14,063 nucleotides of DNA from Methanoculleus marisnigri (GTDB lineage: Archaea > Halobacteriota > Methanomicrobia > Methanomicrobiales > Methanoculleaceae). Numbering within the stretch: the stretch's first letter is position 1; the number at the start of each line of letters is the position of its first letter. The notes under the pieces are model-generated. The model saw nothing but the letters and a program-made list of their open reading frames with translations. It was not told where the DNA came from and did no database searches. Positions 8,734-13,910 of the stretch are shown piece after piece. The position numbers were made by a program, and so were the translations under genes. The stretch lies in assembly GCA_002503885.1 (NCBI GenBank), contig DASQ01000150.1:36718-50780 (forward strand). Reading direction: 5' to 3'.

Positions 8734-10257
8734 TTACACCCAGCGTTCAGGTGGGATGCGCTCGATGACCATTCCTTCCACGACCACCGGCATCAGCGTC
8801 CGGCCGACCTCTATCGCGCGCTCAAGCCGCCATTCCCGCTCGGCGTGGATGGTGAAGATGGGGTCGCCCTTCCTGACCCGGGTCCCCTTCTTTGCGTGGA
8901 TGAAAAGCCCCGCACCGTGGTCGTAGGGTGAGCCCGCGAGCCTGGCGAGCGTGACGAGCGCGCTGTTGTTCAACTCGATGACGTAGCCGTCCTGCGGTGC
9001 CTTCACGTCGAACCGGTACTCCCCGGGGACGAGATCCGCGGCCTTCACCGTCGGGTCGCCGCCCTGGATCTCGATGATCTGCCGCATCTTCTCGAGCGCC
9101 TTGCCGCTCCGGAGGAGCTCGGCGGCTGCCTGGGCACCCTGGCCATACGCGGCCTTTCCGGCCATCTCAAGCGCGATCCCGGCGAGCGAGAGACTCTTCT
9201 GAATAAGGGAGTTCGGTTCGGTCGCCCCTTCGAGAACGGCGAGCGCCTCATGCACCTCGAGGTTCGGGCCGATGGTGTGGCCGACGAGCGACTCACCGTA
9301 ACTCAACGCGCACTCAACCCGCATGCCGAGCCGCTCACCGAGTTCAATGAACTCCCTGGCGAGTTTCCGGCCCTCCTGGACCGTCGCGATCTTGGTGTTC
9401 CGGCCGACCGGGATATCGATGACCACGATGTCGGCGCCGACGGCGAACTTCTTGGCCATAACGCTCGCGATCATCTGGCCCCGGGCGTCGATCCGGAGCG
9501 GGTACTCGTAGGTGATGATCTTGTCGTCGGCGGGAGCGATGTTCGTGGCCCCGCCCCAGACGATGACGCCGCCGACCTTCTCGGTCATCTGCTGCACCTC
9601 GATCGCCGGGAACGAGACGGGCGCGAGAACCTCCATGAGGTCAGCGGTCCCGCCGGCGCCGGTGATGGCGCGGGAGCTGGTCTTCGGGATCCGAAGACCG
9701 CTCGCGGCGATGATCGGTGCGATCAGGAGGGTGATCTTGTTCCCGGGCACACCTCCGATGGAGTGCTTGTCGACGACGGGGTGCCGGGTGAAGTGGAGGC
9801 GTTCCCCGGTCTCGACCGTGGCTCTCGTCAGGTACTCCACCTCGTCCATATCGAGGCCGTTGATGTAGGATGCGGTGACGTAAGCAGTTATCTCGCCCGG
9901 CGAGAGGGTGTCGCTGACGATATCCCTGACGATATCCAGGGTCTCGTCCTTGGTAAATCGGCCGCCGTCCATCTTCTTCTTGATATGCGCGAGCGATGCC
10001 GGCCTCTCAGCGCCACGGACCTCGACGGGAGTTCCCTCGTCGACGGCGAGCGTGGCGTTCAGCGGCCGGTAGACGCCGATGACGCCCGGTTCGATGAGCG
10101 ACCCGGTGGTGTCGACATGGGCCTGGGCGGTCTGCCCCGTTACCTCGTCGGCGAGCTGGACGCGGTCGCCATCGCGGACCCGCATGTTCCGTGCGTCGGT
10201 GCTGTGGAGGAGAACCCCACGGTTTTCGATGTCGAGCAGTTTTACTGTCAGTTTCAT
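8734..10257 (-). CDS. deoA: AMP phosphorylase
   Basis: This 507-aa protein matches the archaeal AMP phosphorylase branch of the thymidine/pyrimidine-nucleoside phosphorylase family in length and motifs. An N-terminal extra domain (1-85), typical of the archaeal enzyme, precedes the catalytic part. Phosphate- and substrate-binding motifs are intact: KHSIGGVPGNK (164-174) and TSSRAITGAGGTAD (193-206). The C-terminal domain includes PQDGYVIELNN and the HAKKGTRVRKGDPIF segment, as in the family. The enzyme splits nucleoside 5'-monophosphates such as AMP with phosphate to the base and ribose 1,5-bisphosphate. In archaea this feeds ribose-1,5-bisphosphate isomerase and type III RubisCO; neither gene is in the window. 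It acts in the cytoplasm. The ATG at 10257 gives the usual N-terminus (MKLTVKLLDI). The assignment is secure at family level; substrate preference is inferred from homologues. Confidence 0.96.
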   Translation of the reverse strand: MKLTVKLLDIENRGVLLHSTDARNMRVRDGDRVQLADEVTGQTAQAHVDTTGSLIEPGVIGVYRPLNATLAVDEGTPVEVRGAERPASLAHIKKKMDGGRFTKDETLDIVRDIVSDTLSPGEITAYVTASYINGLDMDEVEYLTRATVETGERLHFTRHPVVDKHSIGGVPGNKITLLIAPIIAASGLRIPKTSSRAITGAGGTADLMEVLAPVSFPAIEVQQMTEKVGGVIVWGGATNIAPADDKIITYEYPLRIDARGQMIASVMAKKFAVGADIVVIDIPVGRNTKIATVQEGRKLAREFIELGERLGMRVECALSYGESLVGHTIGPNLEVHEALAVLEGATEPNSLIQKSLSLAGIALEMAGKAAYGQGAQAAAELLRSGKALEKMRQIIEIQGGDPTVKAADLVPGEYRFDVKAPQDGYVIELNNSALVTLARLAGSPYDHGAGLFIHAKKGTRVRKGDPIFTIHAEREWRLERAIEVGRTLMPVVVEGMVIERIPPERWV

Positions 10258-10294
10258 GTGAGTAACCCTATCCTGGTTGAAATTGAGGTTTCGT

Positions 10295-10304
10295 ACTACT
10301 TAAG
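10295..10304 (-). promoter_or_regulatory. Possible TATA box of deoA
   Basis: The minus strand reads CCTTAAGTAG about 42 bases before the deoA ATG. It is a weak match to the archaeal TATA consensus but is the only AT-rich element in the right place. Confidence 0.35.
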
Positions 10305-10399
10305 GACGGCTGATCGGGGGCGACGGGGTTGGGAGAGCCCGGGATGATAGAGCCGGTCGTCACTGTGGCACGGCCTCCCGGCAGCGAAATGCATATCCT

Positions 10400-10415
10400 G
10401 TAGTGGGGCCACTAC
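10400..10415. promoter_or_regulatory. 16-base palindrome before hicA, possible operator
   Basis: GTAGTGG-GG-CCACTAC is a perfect inverted repeat with 7-base arms and a 2-base centre. It lies between a weak TATA-like element (GCATATCC near 10391) and the GTG start of hicA at 10432. This is where an autoregulatory site of a toxin-antitoxin operon would sit. Binding is inferred, not seen. Confidence 0.45.
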
Positions 10416-10431
10416 TGAATGGGGGCCTGGT

Positions 10432-10650
10432 GTGGGAAGACTCCGGGGAATCAAAGGTCACGAGGCGGTGCGGGCCGTTGTGCGGGCAGGCGGCGTGATG
10501 CGGCAGGGTAAAGGCGATCACGTCAACATCAAAATGCCGTCCGGAGCGATCATTACGCTGCCCTGGTCGAAGGAATTGAAGATCGGGCTTCTTACAGCGG
10601 CAATAAAGATAGCCGGTTTAACAGAGGAAGAGTTCCGTGAACTACTTTAA
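10432..10650 (+). CDS. hicA: HicA-type mRNA interferase toxin (module 1)
   Basis: This 72-aa protein has the small dsRNA-binding-like fold pattern of HicA: IKGHEAVRAVVRAGG followed by GKGDHVNIKMPSG. H30 sits at the catalytic position where other members carry GSH. The GTG start is supported by a GGGGG ribosome site (10421-10425) seven bases upstream; the ATG at 10419 is out of frame. HicA toxins bind and cleave mRNA and are neutralised by the neighbouring HicB. The hicB start lies 16 bases past the hicA stop, so the two form an operon. The module lies divergent from deoA. The call is good; activity is inferred from the family. Confidence 0.85.
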   Translation: MGRLRGIKGHEAVRAVVRAGGVMRQGKGDHVNIKMPSGAIITLPWSKELKIGLLTAAIKIAGLTEEEFRELL

Positions 10651-10666
10651 AAGGGGGCGCTAAAAA

Positions 10667-10894
10667 ATGGAGTTTACCGTTGTGATCCAGAAGGCTGAAG
10701 AAGGAGGTTTCTGGGCAGAAGTCCCGGCGCTTCCCGGGTGCTACTCCCAGGGAGAGACAGTCGAGGAGACATTGGAGAACATCAGGGAAGCGATCGAAGG
10801 GCACGTGGAAGCGTTGCGGCAGGAGGGGCGGGGGGTTCCCCCGGAGGAAGACCTGATCATTGGCAGGGTCCGGGTCTCCGAAAGCGTGGCGTGA
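10667..10894 (+). CDS. hicB: HicB-type antitoxin (module 1), short form
   Basis: This 75-aa protein shows the HicB core: MEFTVVIQKAEEGGFWAEVP, then ALPGCYSQGETVEETLENIR and a helix with EAIEGHVEAL. That is the partial RNase-H-like fold that covers the HicA active site. The protein ends after the core; the C-terminal ribbon-helix-helix or helix-turn-helix domain of longer HicB proteins is absent, so it may not bind DNA by itself. A G-run (10653-10657) nine bases before the ATG serves as ribosome site. Operon with hicA at 10432. Confidence 0.88.
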   Translation: MEFTVVIQKAEEGGFWAEVPALPGCYSQGETVEETLENIREAIEGHVEALRQEGRGVPPEEDLIIGRVRVSESVA

Positions 10895-10967
10895 GCGGGT
10901 GGTAGAGAGACCTTCTGCCTGCATACGTTGTAGAGAACTGTGCAACGGCTCATGGAGGGGATAATCT

Positions 10968-11177
10968 GTGGGAGTAAAGACGCTCAATGAGATCAGGATC
11001 CGGGGGTTCGAAGTGCTGGTGAAGAATCTCGAGCATGCAGATGCGATACGGTTTGTCCAGAGATATTCCCATGGTCGCGGGGATTACACCAGAGAGCGCA
11101 AAACCTGGCTTGAGAAGGATCTCGACACGGTTGCTGCAGGCATCCTGGAGCGCCGGAAGAAGGAAACCCGCGCCTGA
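10968..11177 (+). CDS. Small protein of unknown function (69 aa) downstream of hicAB
   Basis: The GTG start is backed by a strong GGAGGGG ribosome site (10954-10960), seven bases away, so the gene is probably real. The protein starts MGVKTLNEIRIRGFEVLVKN and has a central motif FVQRYSHGRGDYTRER, then a charged helix ending RRKKETRA. From memory, short proteins with an F-x-x-(R/Q)-(F/Y)-x-x-G-x-G-D-Y-T-(K/R)-(E/D)-R motif recur in methanogens and cyanobacteria, often without annotation. I cannot name a function. It lies 73 bases after hicB on the same strand and could be co-transcribed with that module. No second gene follows it, so if it is one half of a toxin-antitoxin pair, the partner is missing here. 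Confidence 0.75.
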   Translation: MGVKTLNEIRIRGFEVLVKNLEHADAIRFVQRYSHGRGDYTRERKTWLEKDLDTVAAGILERRKKETRA

Positions 11178-11182
11178 GGTTG

Positions 11183-11234
11183 CACCCGTTCCCGGGTGTC
11201 CGGACAGGCGGATCTGCTTTCCCAATCTGTTTTT
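11183..11234 (+). terminator. Probable terminator of the hicAB-69aa operon
   Basis: CACCCG-TTCC-CGGGTG (11183-11198) is a perfect 6-bp stem six bases after the stop codon. A T-run (TGTTTTTCT, T5 at 11230-11234) follows 31 bases later. Either element may end transcription. Confidence 0.45.
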
Positions 11235-11389
11235 CTCCGCGCTGCCGCTCGCCGCCACCTGCCCCGGCGGGTCGGTCGGTGCCGTCCTCACCCCCCTTTA
11301 TGTTCACCGGCCAGCGACATCGGGACCGGCTCAGCCGCCCCTGGCGGTGCCGGTCCCGAACGCAAGATCATCCAGCTTGAAGGTACCGT

Positions 11390-11575
11390 TCAGCGGTCCT
11401 GCATTCCAGCCAGGATCTCCGTGACTGCCTGCTTGAATACAGGGAGATCTTCTCCGACAATAGCCCAAACGGCCTCCAGATCCACGCTCACGTACGGGCG
11501 GATCAGGACATCCCGGAGACCGTTTCATCGGCTTACTTACCCGCGAGATTGTCCCAAAAAGATCCCGGAACCTTC
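11390..11575 (-). pseudogene. HepT-like (DUF86/HEPN) relic 1, C-terminal part
   Basis: Minus-strand codons from 11518 to the TGA at 11390 encode 42 residues starting LRDVLIRPYVSVDLEAVWAI and ending AGMQDR. This is the conserved C-terminal stretch of HepT/DUF86 proteins (usual form: R-D-x-L-I-H-x-Y-F-G-V-D-x-E-x-V-W). The HEPN catalytic histidine is replaced (RDVLIR instead of RDVLIH). Upstream the frame is broken by a stop. A second piece in another frame (FWDNLAG, about 11543-11563) matches relic 2, but the two pieces lie 40 bases closer together here, so an internal deletion that is not a multiple of three broke the frame. No start codon or N-terminal half remains. The family call rests on pattern recognition. 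Confidence 0.65.
11493..11522 (-). repeat. 30-base direct repeat, copy 1 (in HepT relic 1)
   Basis: Identical in 28 of 30 bases to 12238-12267, same orientation; the last 23 bases (11500-11522) are exact. It encodes the GLRDVLI(R/H)P segment. With copy 2 it brackets the hicBA module. Confidence 0.85.
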
Positions 11576-11634
11576 GGTACACCCCGATCGGAGCACTTGC
11601 GACAGGGGGCTTGCTTGCGCCCTTTGAATCCCAA

Positions 11635-11646
11635 TCTTTTAAAAGA
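11635..11646 (-). terminator. Palindromic T-rich terminator after hicA (module 2)
   Basis: TCTTTTAAAAGA is a perfect 12-base palindrome starting 6 bases past the hicA TAA on the minus strand. It offers a T-run in either direction, though it is short. Confidence 0.35.
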
Positions 11647-11651
11647 CGAGA

Positions 11652-11894
11652 TTACCGGAGCATTTCCAGTAATTTTTCTTTGGGAATGTCTGTTTGGTTG
11701 GAGATATCATTGAGGAGCACGTTCAGAGTTTTGACGTTAATCTCGTTGTGGAGAGGAACAGTAATCGGTTTAACGCCGGTTACGCATTGTTTCCCCATTC
11801 GGACATGGCTCCCGGTTTGTCGAAGAAAAGAATATCCGATTGATTCGAGCATTCTGATTATCCTGTACCCGCTAACAACTGACCGTTTTGGCAA
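11652..11894 (-). CDS. hicA: HicA-type mRNA interferase toxin (module 2)
   Basis: This 80-aa protein has the classic HicA layout: VVSGYRIIRMLESIGYSF, then RQTGSHVRM with the catalytic GSH at 28-30, then PITVPLHNEINVKTLNVLLND. The start is TTG at 11894; it gives the family-typical N-terminus (MPKRSVVSG) and no ATG lies close by in frame. The gene overlaps the end of hicB by 23 bases, which suggests translational coupling. Base composition is clearly more AT-rich than deoA or the surface-protein genes, in keeping with acquisition from elsewhere. HicA cleaves mRNA and is held inactive by HicB. It is only distantly similar to the hicA at 10432, so the two modules look like independent arrivals. 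Confidence 0.88.
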   Translation of the reverse strand: MPKRSVVSGYRIIRMLESIGYSFLRQTGSHVRMGKQCVTGVKPITVPLHNEINVKTLNVLLNDISNQTDIPKEKLLEMLR

Positions 11895-12150
11895 TGATAT
11901 CGACCTGGTACTTGAATTGGATGCCCGGAGTGTCGGGGGTTGTTTCTGCAGGAGGTTCAGGGGTGGTGGTGATGGTAATTCGTTCGCCTTTCTCGATTTC
12001 CTCTTCGAAATGAAGCTCTGTTGCCTCTAAGATATTATCGATGAGATCGCCGACGGTTTTTCCCTGGGTATAGATGGAGTGTCCGGTAGCGTGTGCGCCC
12101 CACCATCCGTCGCAGTAGTACGTTTTAAATTCGACAATCACGATATTCAT
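11872..12150 (-). CDS. hicB: HicB-type antitoxin (module 2)
   Basis: This 92-aa protein carries the HicB core (YYCDGWWGAHATGHSIYTQG, then KTVGDLIDNILEATELHFEE). It continues with a Thr/Pro-rich tail (about 60-76: TTTPEPPAETTPDTPG) and ends FKYQVDIIAKTVSC. No DNA-binding domain is evident. The gene comes before hicA, the reverse of the order in module 1, and overlaps it by 23 bases. The ATG at 12150 lies about 33 bases after the centre of a TATA box, so the mRNA probably has a leader of only a few bases. AT-rich like its partner. Confidence 0.85.
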   Translation of the reverse strand: MNIVIVEFKTYYCDGWWGAHATGHSIYTQGKTVGDLIDNILEATELHFEEEIEKGERITITTTPEPPAETTPDTPGIQFKYQVDIIAKTVSC

Positions 12151-12177
12151 CTCGATTGGTGTGACATCTGTTTGCCA

Positions 12178-12190
12178 ATCATATAAATTT
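12178..12190 (-). promoter_or_regulatory. TATA-type promoter of hicBA (module 2)
   Basis: The minus strand reads AAATTTATATGAT, a good archaeal TATA box. The predicted transcript start is near 12157, a few bases before the hicB ATG at 12150. Confidence 0.6.
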
Positions 12191-12236
12191 GATGTTTATC
12201 TTGCGGGGTAAAGAGGGCGGAGCGGGAAGACCCCCT

Positions 12237-12350
12237 TTATGGGTGGATCAGGACATCCCGGAGACCGGCGATCCGGAGCCACGGGACATCCGGACGCTCT
12301 TCTTCAAGAATTCCAGGATCTGCTTCACAGAGGTTGTCCCAAAACCTCTT
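12237..12350 (-). pseudogene. HepT-like (DUF86/HEPN) relic 2, middle part
   Basis: The minus-strand frame reads KRFWDNLCEADPGILEEERP, then DVPWLRIAGLRDVLIHP and TAA at 12237. The R-P-D-V-P-W-x-x-I-A-G-L-R-D-x-L-I-H stretch is the signature of HepT/DUF86, with the HEPN R-x4-H motif kept (RDVLIH). The protein stops just where the Y-F-G-V-D part should follow; that part exists in relic 1, 715 bases further along the same strand. The frame stays open upstream to a possible ATG at 12515, but that part is not family-like. No MntA-type nucleotidyltransferase partner is seen nearby. Confidence 0.6.
12238..12267 (-). repeat. 30-base direct repeat, copy 2 (in HepT relic 2)
   Basis: 28 of 30 bases match 11493-11522 in the same orientation, with 23 exact in a row (12245-12267). 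A further 15-base match (14 of 15) lies at 12330-12344 against 11545-11559, showing that both copies derive from the same gene. Confidence 0.85.
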
Positions 12351-12371
12351 TGCCGGGAGGGGGACACCCCT

Positions 12372-12479
12372 TCGCACCTGACGGTGCTCAAGTTCCCTCC
12401 GGTCGCACCTCCCCGGTCCCTCCCCGAGTGGCGATATGCGATGGTTCGTAGAGCCGGAGCAGGAGCACCGGAGGTGCGA
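12372..12479. repeat. Pair of inverted short hairpin repeats (TCGCACCT..GGTGCTC)
   Basis: TCGCACCTGACGGTGCTC at 12372-12389 and the inverse GAGCACCGGAGGTGCGA at 12463-12479 are near-copies in opposite orientation. Each can fold on itself (GCACC/GGTGC arms). A half copy, TCGCACCT, lies at 12403-12410. Confidence 0.55.
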
Positions 12480-12685
12480 TACCCGATGGGAAGCCGTTTC
12501 ACCCTCTTTGCCCAAGATATCGTTCAGAGAGAAGAAACCTCAGAGGTGAGTGTTCCGATCAGGGGGGTGCAGAACGTTCAGGATCTTTTCGGGATGACCT
12601 CCCTCCTTCTCGATTAACACTCCTCTCCCATCGCCGCCCAGACCCACTCGTCCACCAACCGCTGCAGGGTCCCGGGGACGTGAGG
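12480..12685. other. Gene-poor stretch upstream of the HepT relic
   Basis: Together with 12351-12479 this makes 335 bases without a supported gene. A minus-strand stretch of 23 codons directly behind, and in frame with, the GNAT stop encodes VPGTLQRLVDEWVWAAMGEE and ends TAA near 12617. It looks protein-like but has no start codon. The rest shows no family-like frame. Confidence 0.35.
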
Positions 12686-13216
12686 TCACCCTGGTCGGGG
12701 CTCCTCCTCCAGCAGTCTGTGATAGTCCATATACATGGGGACAGGATCGGAACGTTTGCTCATTGCTCGCTTGAACCCGAACTTCTCGTAGAAGCCTACG
12801 GAGCCCGGTTTTGCATCCACGGTGATGACTCTGCATCCGACGTACTCAGATATCATTATCGTGAGCGCCAGGACCTCACGGAGCATCAAAGAACCAATGC
12901 CGTTTCTCTGATGCGTTTTTGATGTTGCCAGCCGGGCGATTTTGATTGCAGGATACTTCCTGTAGGGATACCCTCGCCTCCCATCCTCCGAAGCCACCTG
13001 TTTCGCGTCGATGCAGTCGGTTACAAGGGTGAAAAATCCTACAATTTCAGAGTTGATATATGCAAGGCGGGTTACGGACAGCCGCTCCCGCTGGTACTCC
13101 ATCGAATCCTCGATCAGGAATTCGTCCAGATCGGCATGACCGCAGCTGAAGTTTGATACATCCGAGTCCCGGGAAATGGGTAAAAAATGGAGCGCCATGG
13201 GGCATATTGTGTTCAC
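12686..13216 (-). CDS. GNAT-family N-acetyltransferase, possible toxin
   Basis: This 176-aa protein has the GNAT fold signature. The N-terminal region FSCGHADLDEFLIEDSMEYQ followed by RERLSVTRLAYI resembles acetyltransferases that accompany small antitoxins (TacT-like). Motif A is IKIARLATSKTHQRNGIGSL with the acetyl-CoA loop QRNGIG at 103-108. The C-terminal GFYEKFGF holds Y143 in the position of the usual catalytic tyrosine. The gene starts at GTG 13216, overlapping the stop of the 48-aa gene upstream by 4 bases (GTGA), so the two are translationally coupled. ATG at 13198 (MALHFLPISR) is an alternative start. TacT-type toxins acetylate aminoacyl-tRNA; that role is inferred from gene pairing and family resemblance. 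A non-toxin acetyltransferase remains possible. Confidence 0.88.
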   Translation of the reverse strand: MNTICPMALHFLPISRDSDVSNFSCGHADLDEFLIEDSMEYQRERLSVTRLAYINSEIVGFFTLVTDCIDAKQVASEDGRRGYPYRKYPAIKIARLATSKTHQRNGIGSLMLREVLALTIMISEYVGCRVITVDAKPGSVGFYEKFGFKRAMSKRSDPVPMYMDYHRLLEEEPRPG

Positions 13217-13359
13217 AGGCGCCGGTTTTGCGCGTCCTGTGCTGCGAGCCGGATCAGTTTCCGTGCGTCGTCGGAATAGGTGGGTCTCTCCATATACTCG
13301 TGAAAGCGCCGGGCATCTTCGCCCTCAAGGGTAAGCCCAAGTTCGATTGGTTTTGCCAT
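13213..13359 (-). CDS. 48-aa partner of the GNAT protein, possible antitoxin
   Basis: The protein begins MAKPIELGLTLEGEDARRFH and ends AAQDAQNRRL. It is helical and charged, with a central EYMERPTYSDDARKLIR. ATG at 13359 is preceded by a good ribosome site (AGAGGTG, about 13368-13374) eight bases away. The longer in-frame start at 13404 would place a TATA-like run (CATATATC, 13380-13387) inside the gene, so the shorter form is preferred. The stop overlaps the GNAT start by 4 bases. It does not look like the usual DUF1778 ribbon-helix-helix antitoxin of GNAT toxins. The antitoxin role rests only on size, position and coupling. Confidence 0.7.
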   Translation of the reverse strand: MAKPIELGLTLEGEDARRFHEYMERPTYSDDARKLIRLAAQDAQNRRL

Positions 13360-13504
13360 CGTCACTGCACCTCTAGATATGATATATGCCCGTGGATACC
13401 TCAAATAGGTTTCTCTTGATCCGGGGGCAAACTCTCTCTGCGTCCCCCTATCGCCGCCCTGATCATCCGCCGATGCAGGCCACCCGGGACAATTGATCCC
13501 GGTT

Positions 13505-13510
13505 AAAAAA
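13505..13510 (-). terminator. T-run terminator after the anchor relic
   Basis: Six T on the minus strand lie about 47 bases after the TGA at 13558, as expected for the end of a former gene. Confidence 0.35.
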
Positions 13511-13557
13511 TTTACTGCTGTGATCGGGAGAGGCCGTCAGCCCGCACCCCTCCACGA

Positions 13558-13700
13558 TCACCCCCGGCGCCTGAGCGCGAAAGCAAGCAGTCCCACGATG
13601 AAAAGCCCGATCGGCGCGTGGACAATAGGTGCTTCTTTCGGCAGCGGCAGGTGTGGATGGCGATGCCAGCGAAACACCAACTCCACCGCATTGCTTCTCT
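13558..13700 (-). pseudogene. Relic of a surface-protein C-terminal membrane anchor
   Basis: A minus-strand frame ending in TGA at 13558 encodes PIVHAPIGLFIVGLLAFALR followed by RRG: a hydrophobic helix and a basic end, the usual C-terminal anchor of archaeal surface proteins. Just upstream, a neighbouring frame encodes SLASPSTPAAAE, like the Ser/Thr/Pro-rich linker before such anchors, so a frameshift near 13645 seems to separate them. No longer frame continues upstream. I take it as the 3' end of a decayed surface-protein gene; chance cannot be excluded. Confidence 0.4.
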
Positions 13701-13807
13701 CCGCCGTCCGGCCCGGGACCGGACAGGATCTCTCCGGGGCGTCCGCTCGACAGAGACAGAACTCTGGAGTATCGAGCGGACCGTTTCACATGCGACGGGC
13801 AAGGAGG

Positions 13808-13827
13808 CCCCCGGTTTCAACCGGGGG
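13808..13827. repeat. Perfect hairpin upstream of tnpB
   Basis: CCCCCGGTT-TC-AACCGGGGG has 9-base perfect arms and a 2-base centre, 83 bases before the tnpB start. IS200/IS605-type elements carry subterminal hairpins near their ends, and this is a candidate for the left-end structure. It could instead be a terminator-like or unrelated structure. Confidence 0.45.
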
Positions 13828-13874
13828 AGGAATTGCCCGCATCACGCCCCGTACACTTTCGCCCCGCGGGAGTT

Positions 13875-13887
13875 ACCTTATAGATAG
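13875..13887 (+). promoter_or_regulatory. Possible TATA box of tnpB
   Basis: ACCTTATAGATAG lies about 30 bases before the ATG at 13911, predicting a leader of a few bases. A short ribosome-site-like AGAGGT ends two bases before the ATG. Confidence 0.4.
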
Positions 13888-13910
13888 ATGAGCCCCAAAG
13901 ATAAGAGGTA

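Noticed and set aside
9250..10347. Long plus-strand open frame (365 codons) opposite deoA
   Set aside because: It is antisense to a well-conserved enzyme and its translation shows only biased composition (many Asp, Arg, Gly).
11331..11582. Minus-strand frame starting MYRRFRDLFGTISRVSKPMK over HepT relic 1
   Set aside because: The HepT-like residues are in a different frame; this frame is only the shifted reading of the relic.
11196..11627. Plus-strand frame of 143 codons after the 69-aa gene
   Set aside because: Ser/Arg/Pro-rich, no ribosome site, and antisense to the HepT relic.
12351..12515. Idea that the HepT relic 2 frame continues to an ATG at 12515 as an intact 92-aa gene
   Set aside because: The N-terminal part does not resemble any HepT N-terminus and crosses the hairpin repeats; only the last 35 or so residues are family-like.
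12189..12617. Plus-strand frame of 142 codons
   Set aside because: It lies antisense to HepT relic 2 and across the hairpin repeats; composition is not protein-like.
13493..13891. Plus-strand frame of 132 codons before tnpB
   Set aside because: Its translation is low in order (Arg, Ser, Pro rich) and it spans the hairpin; no tnpA-like motif is present.
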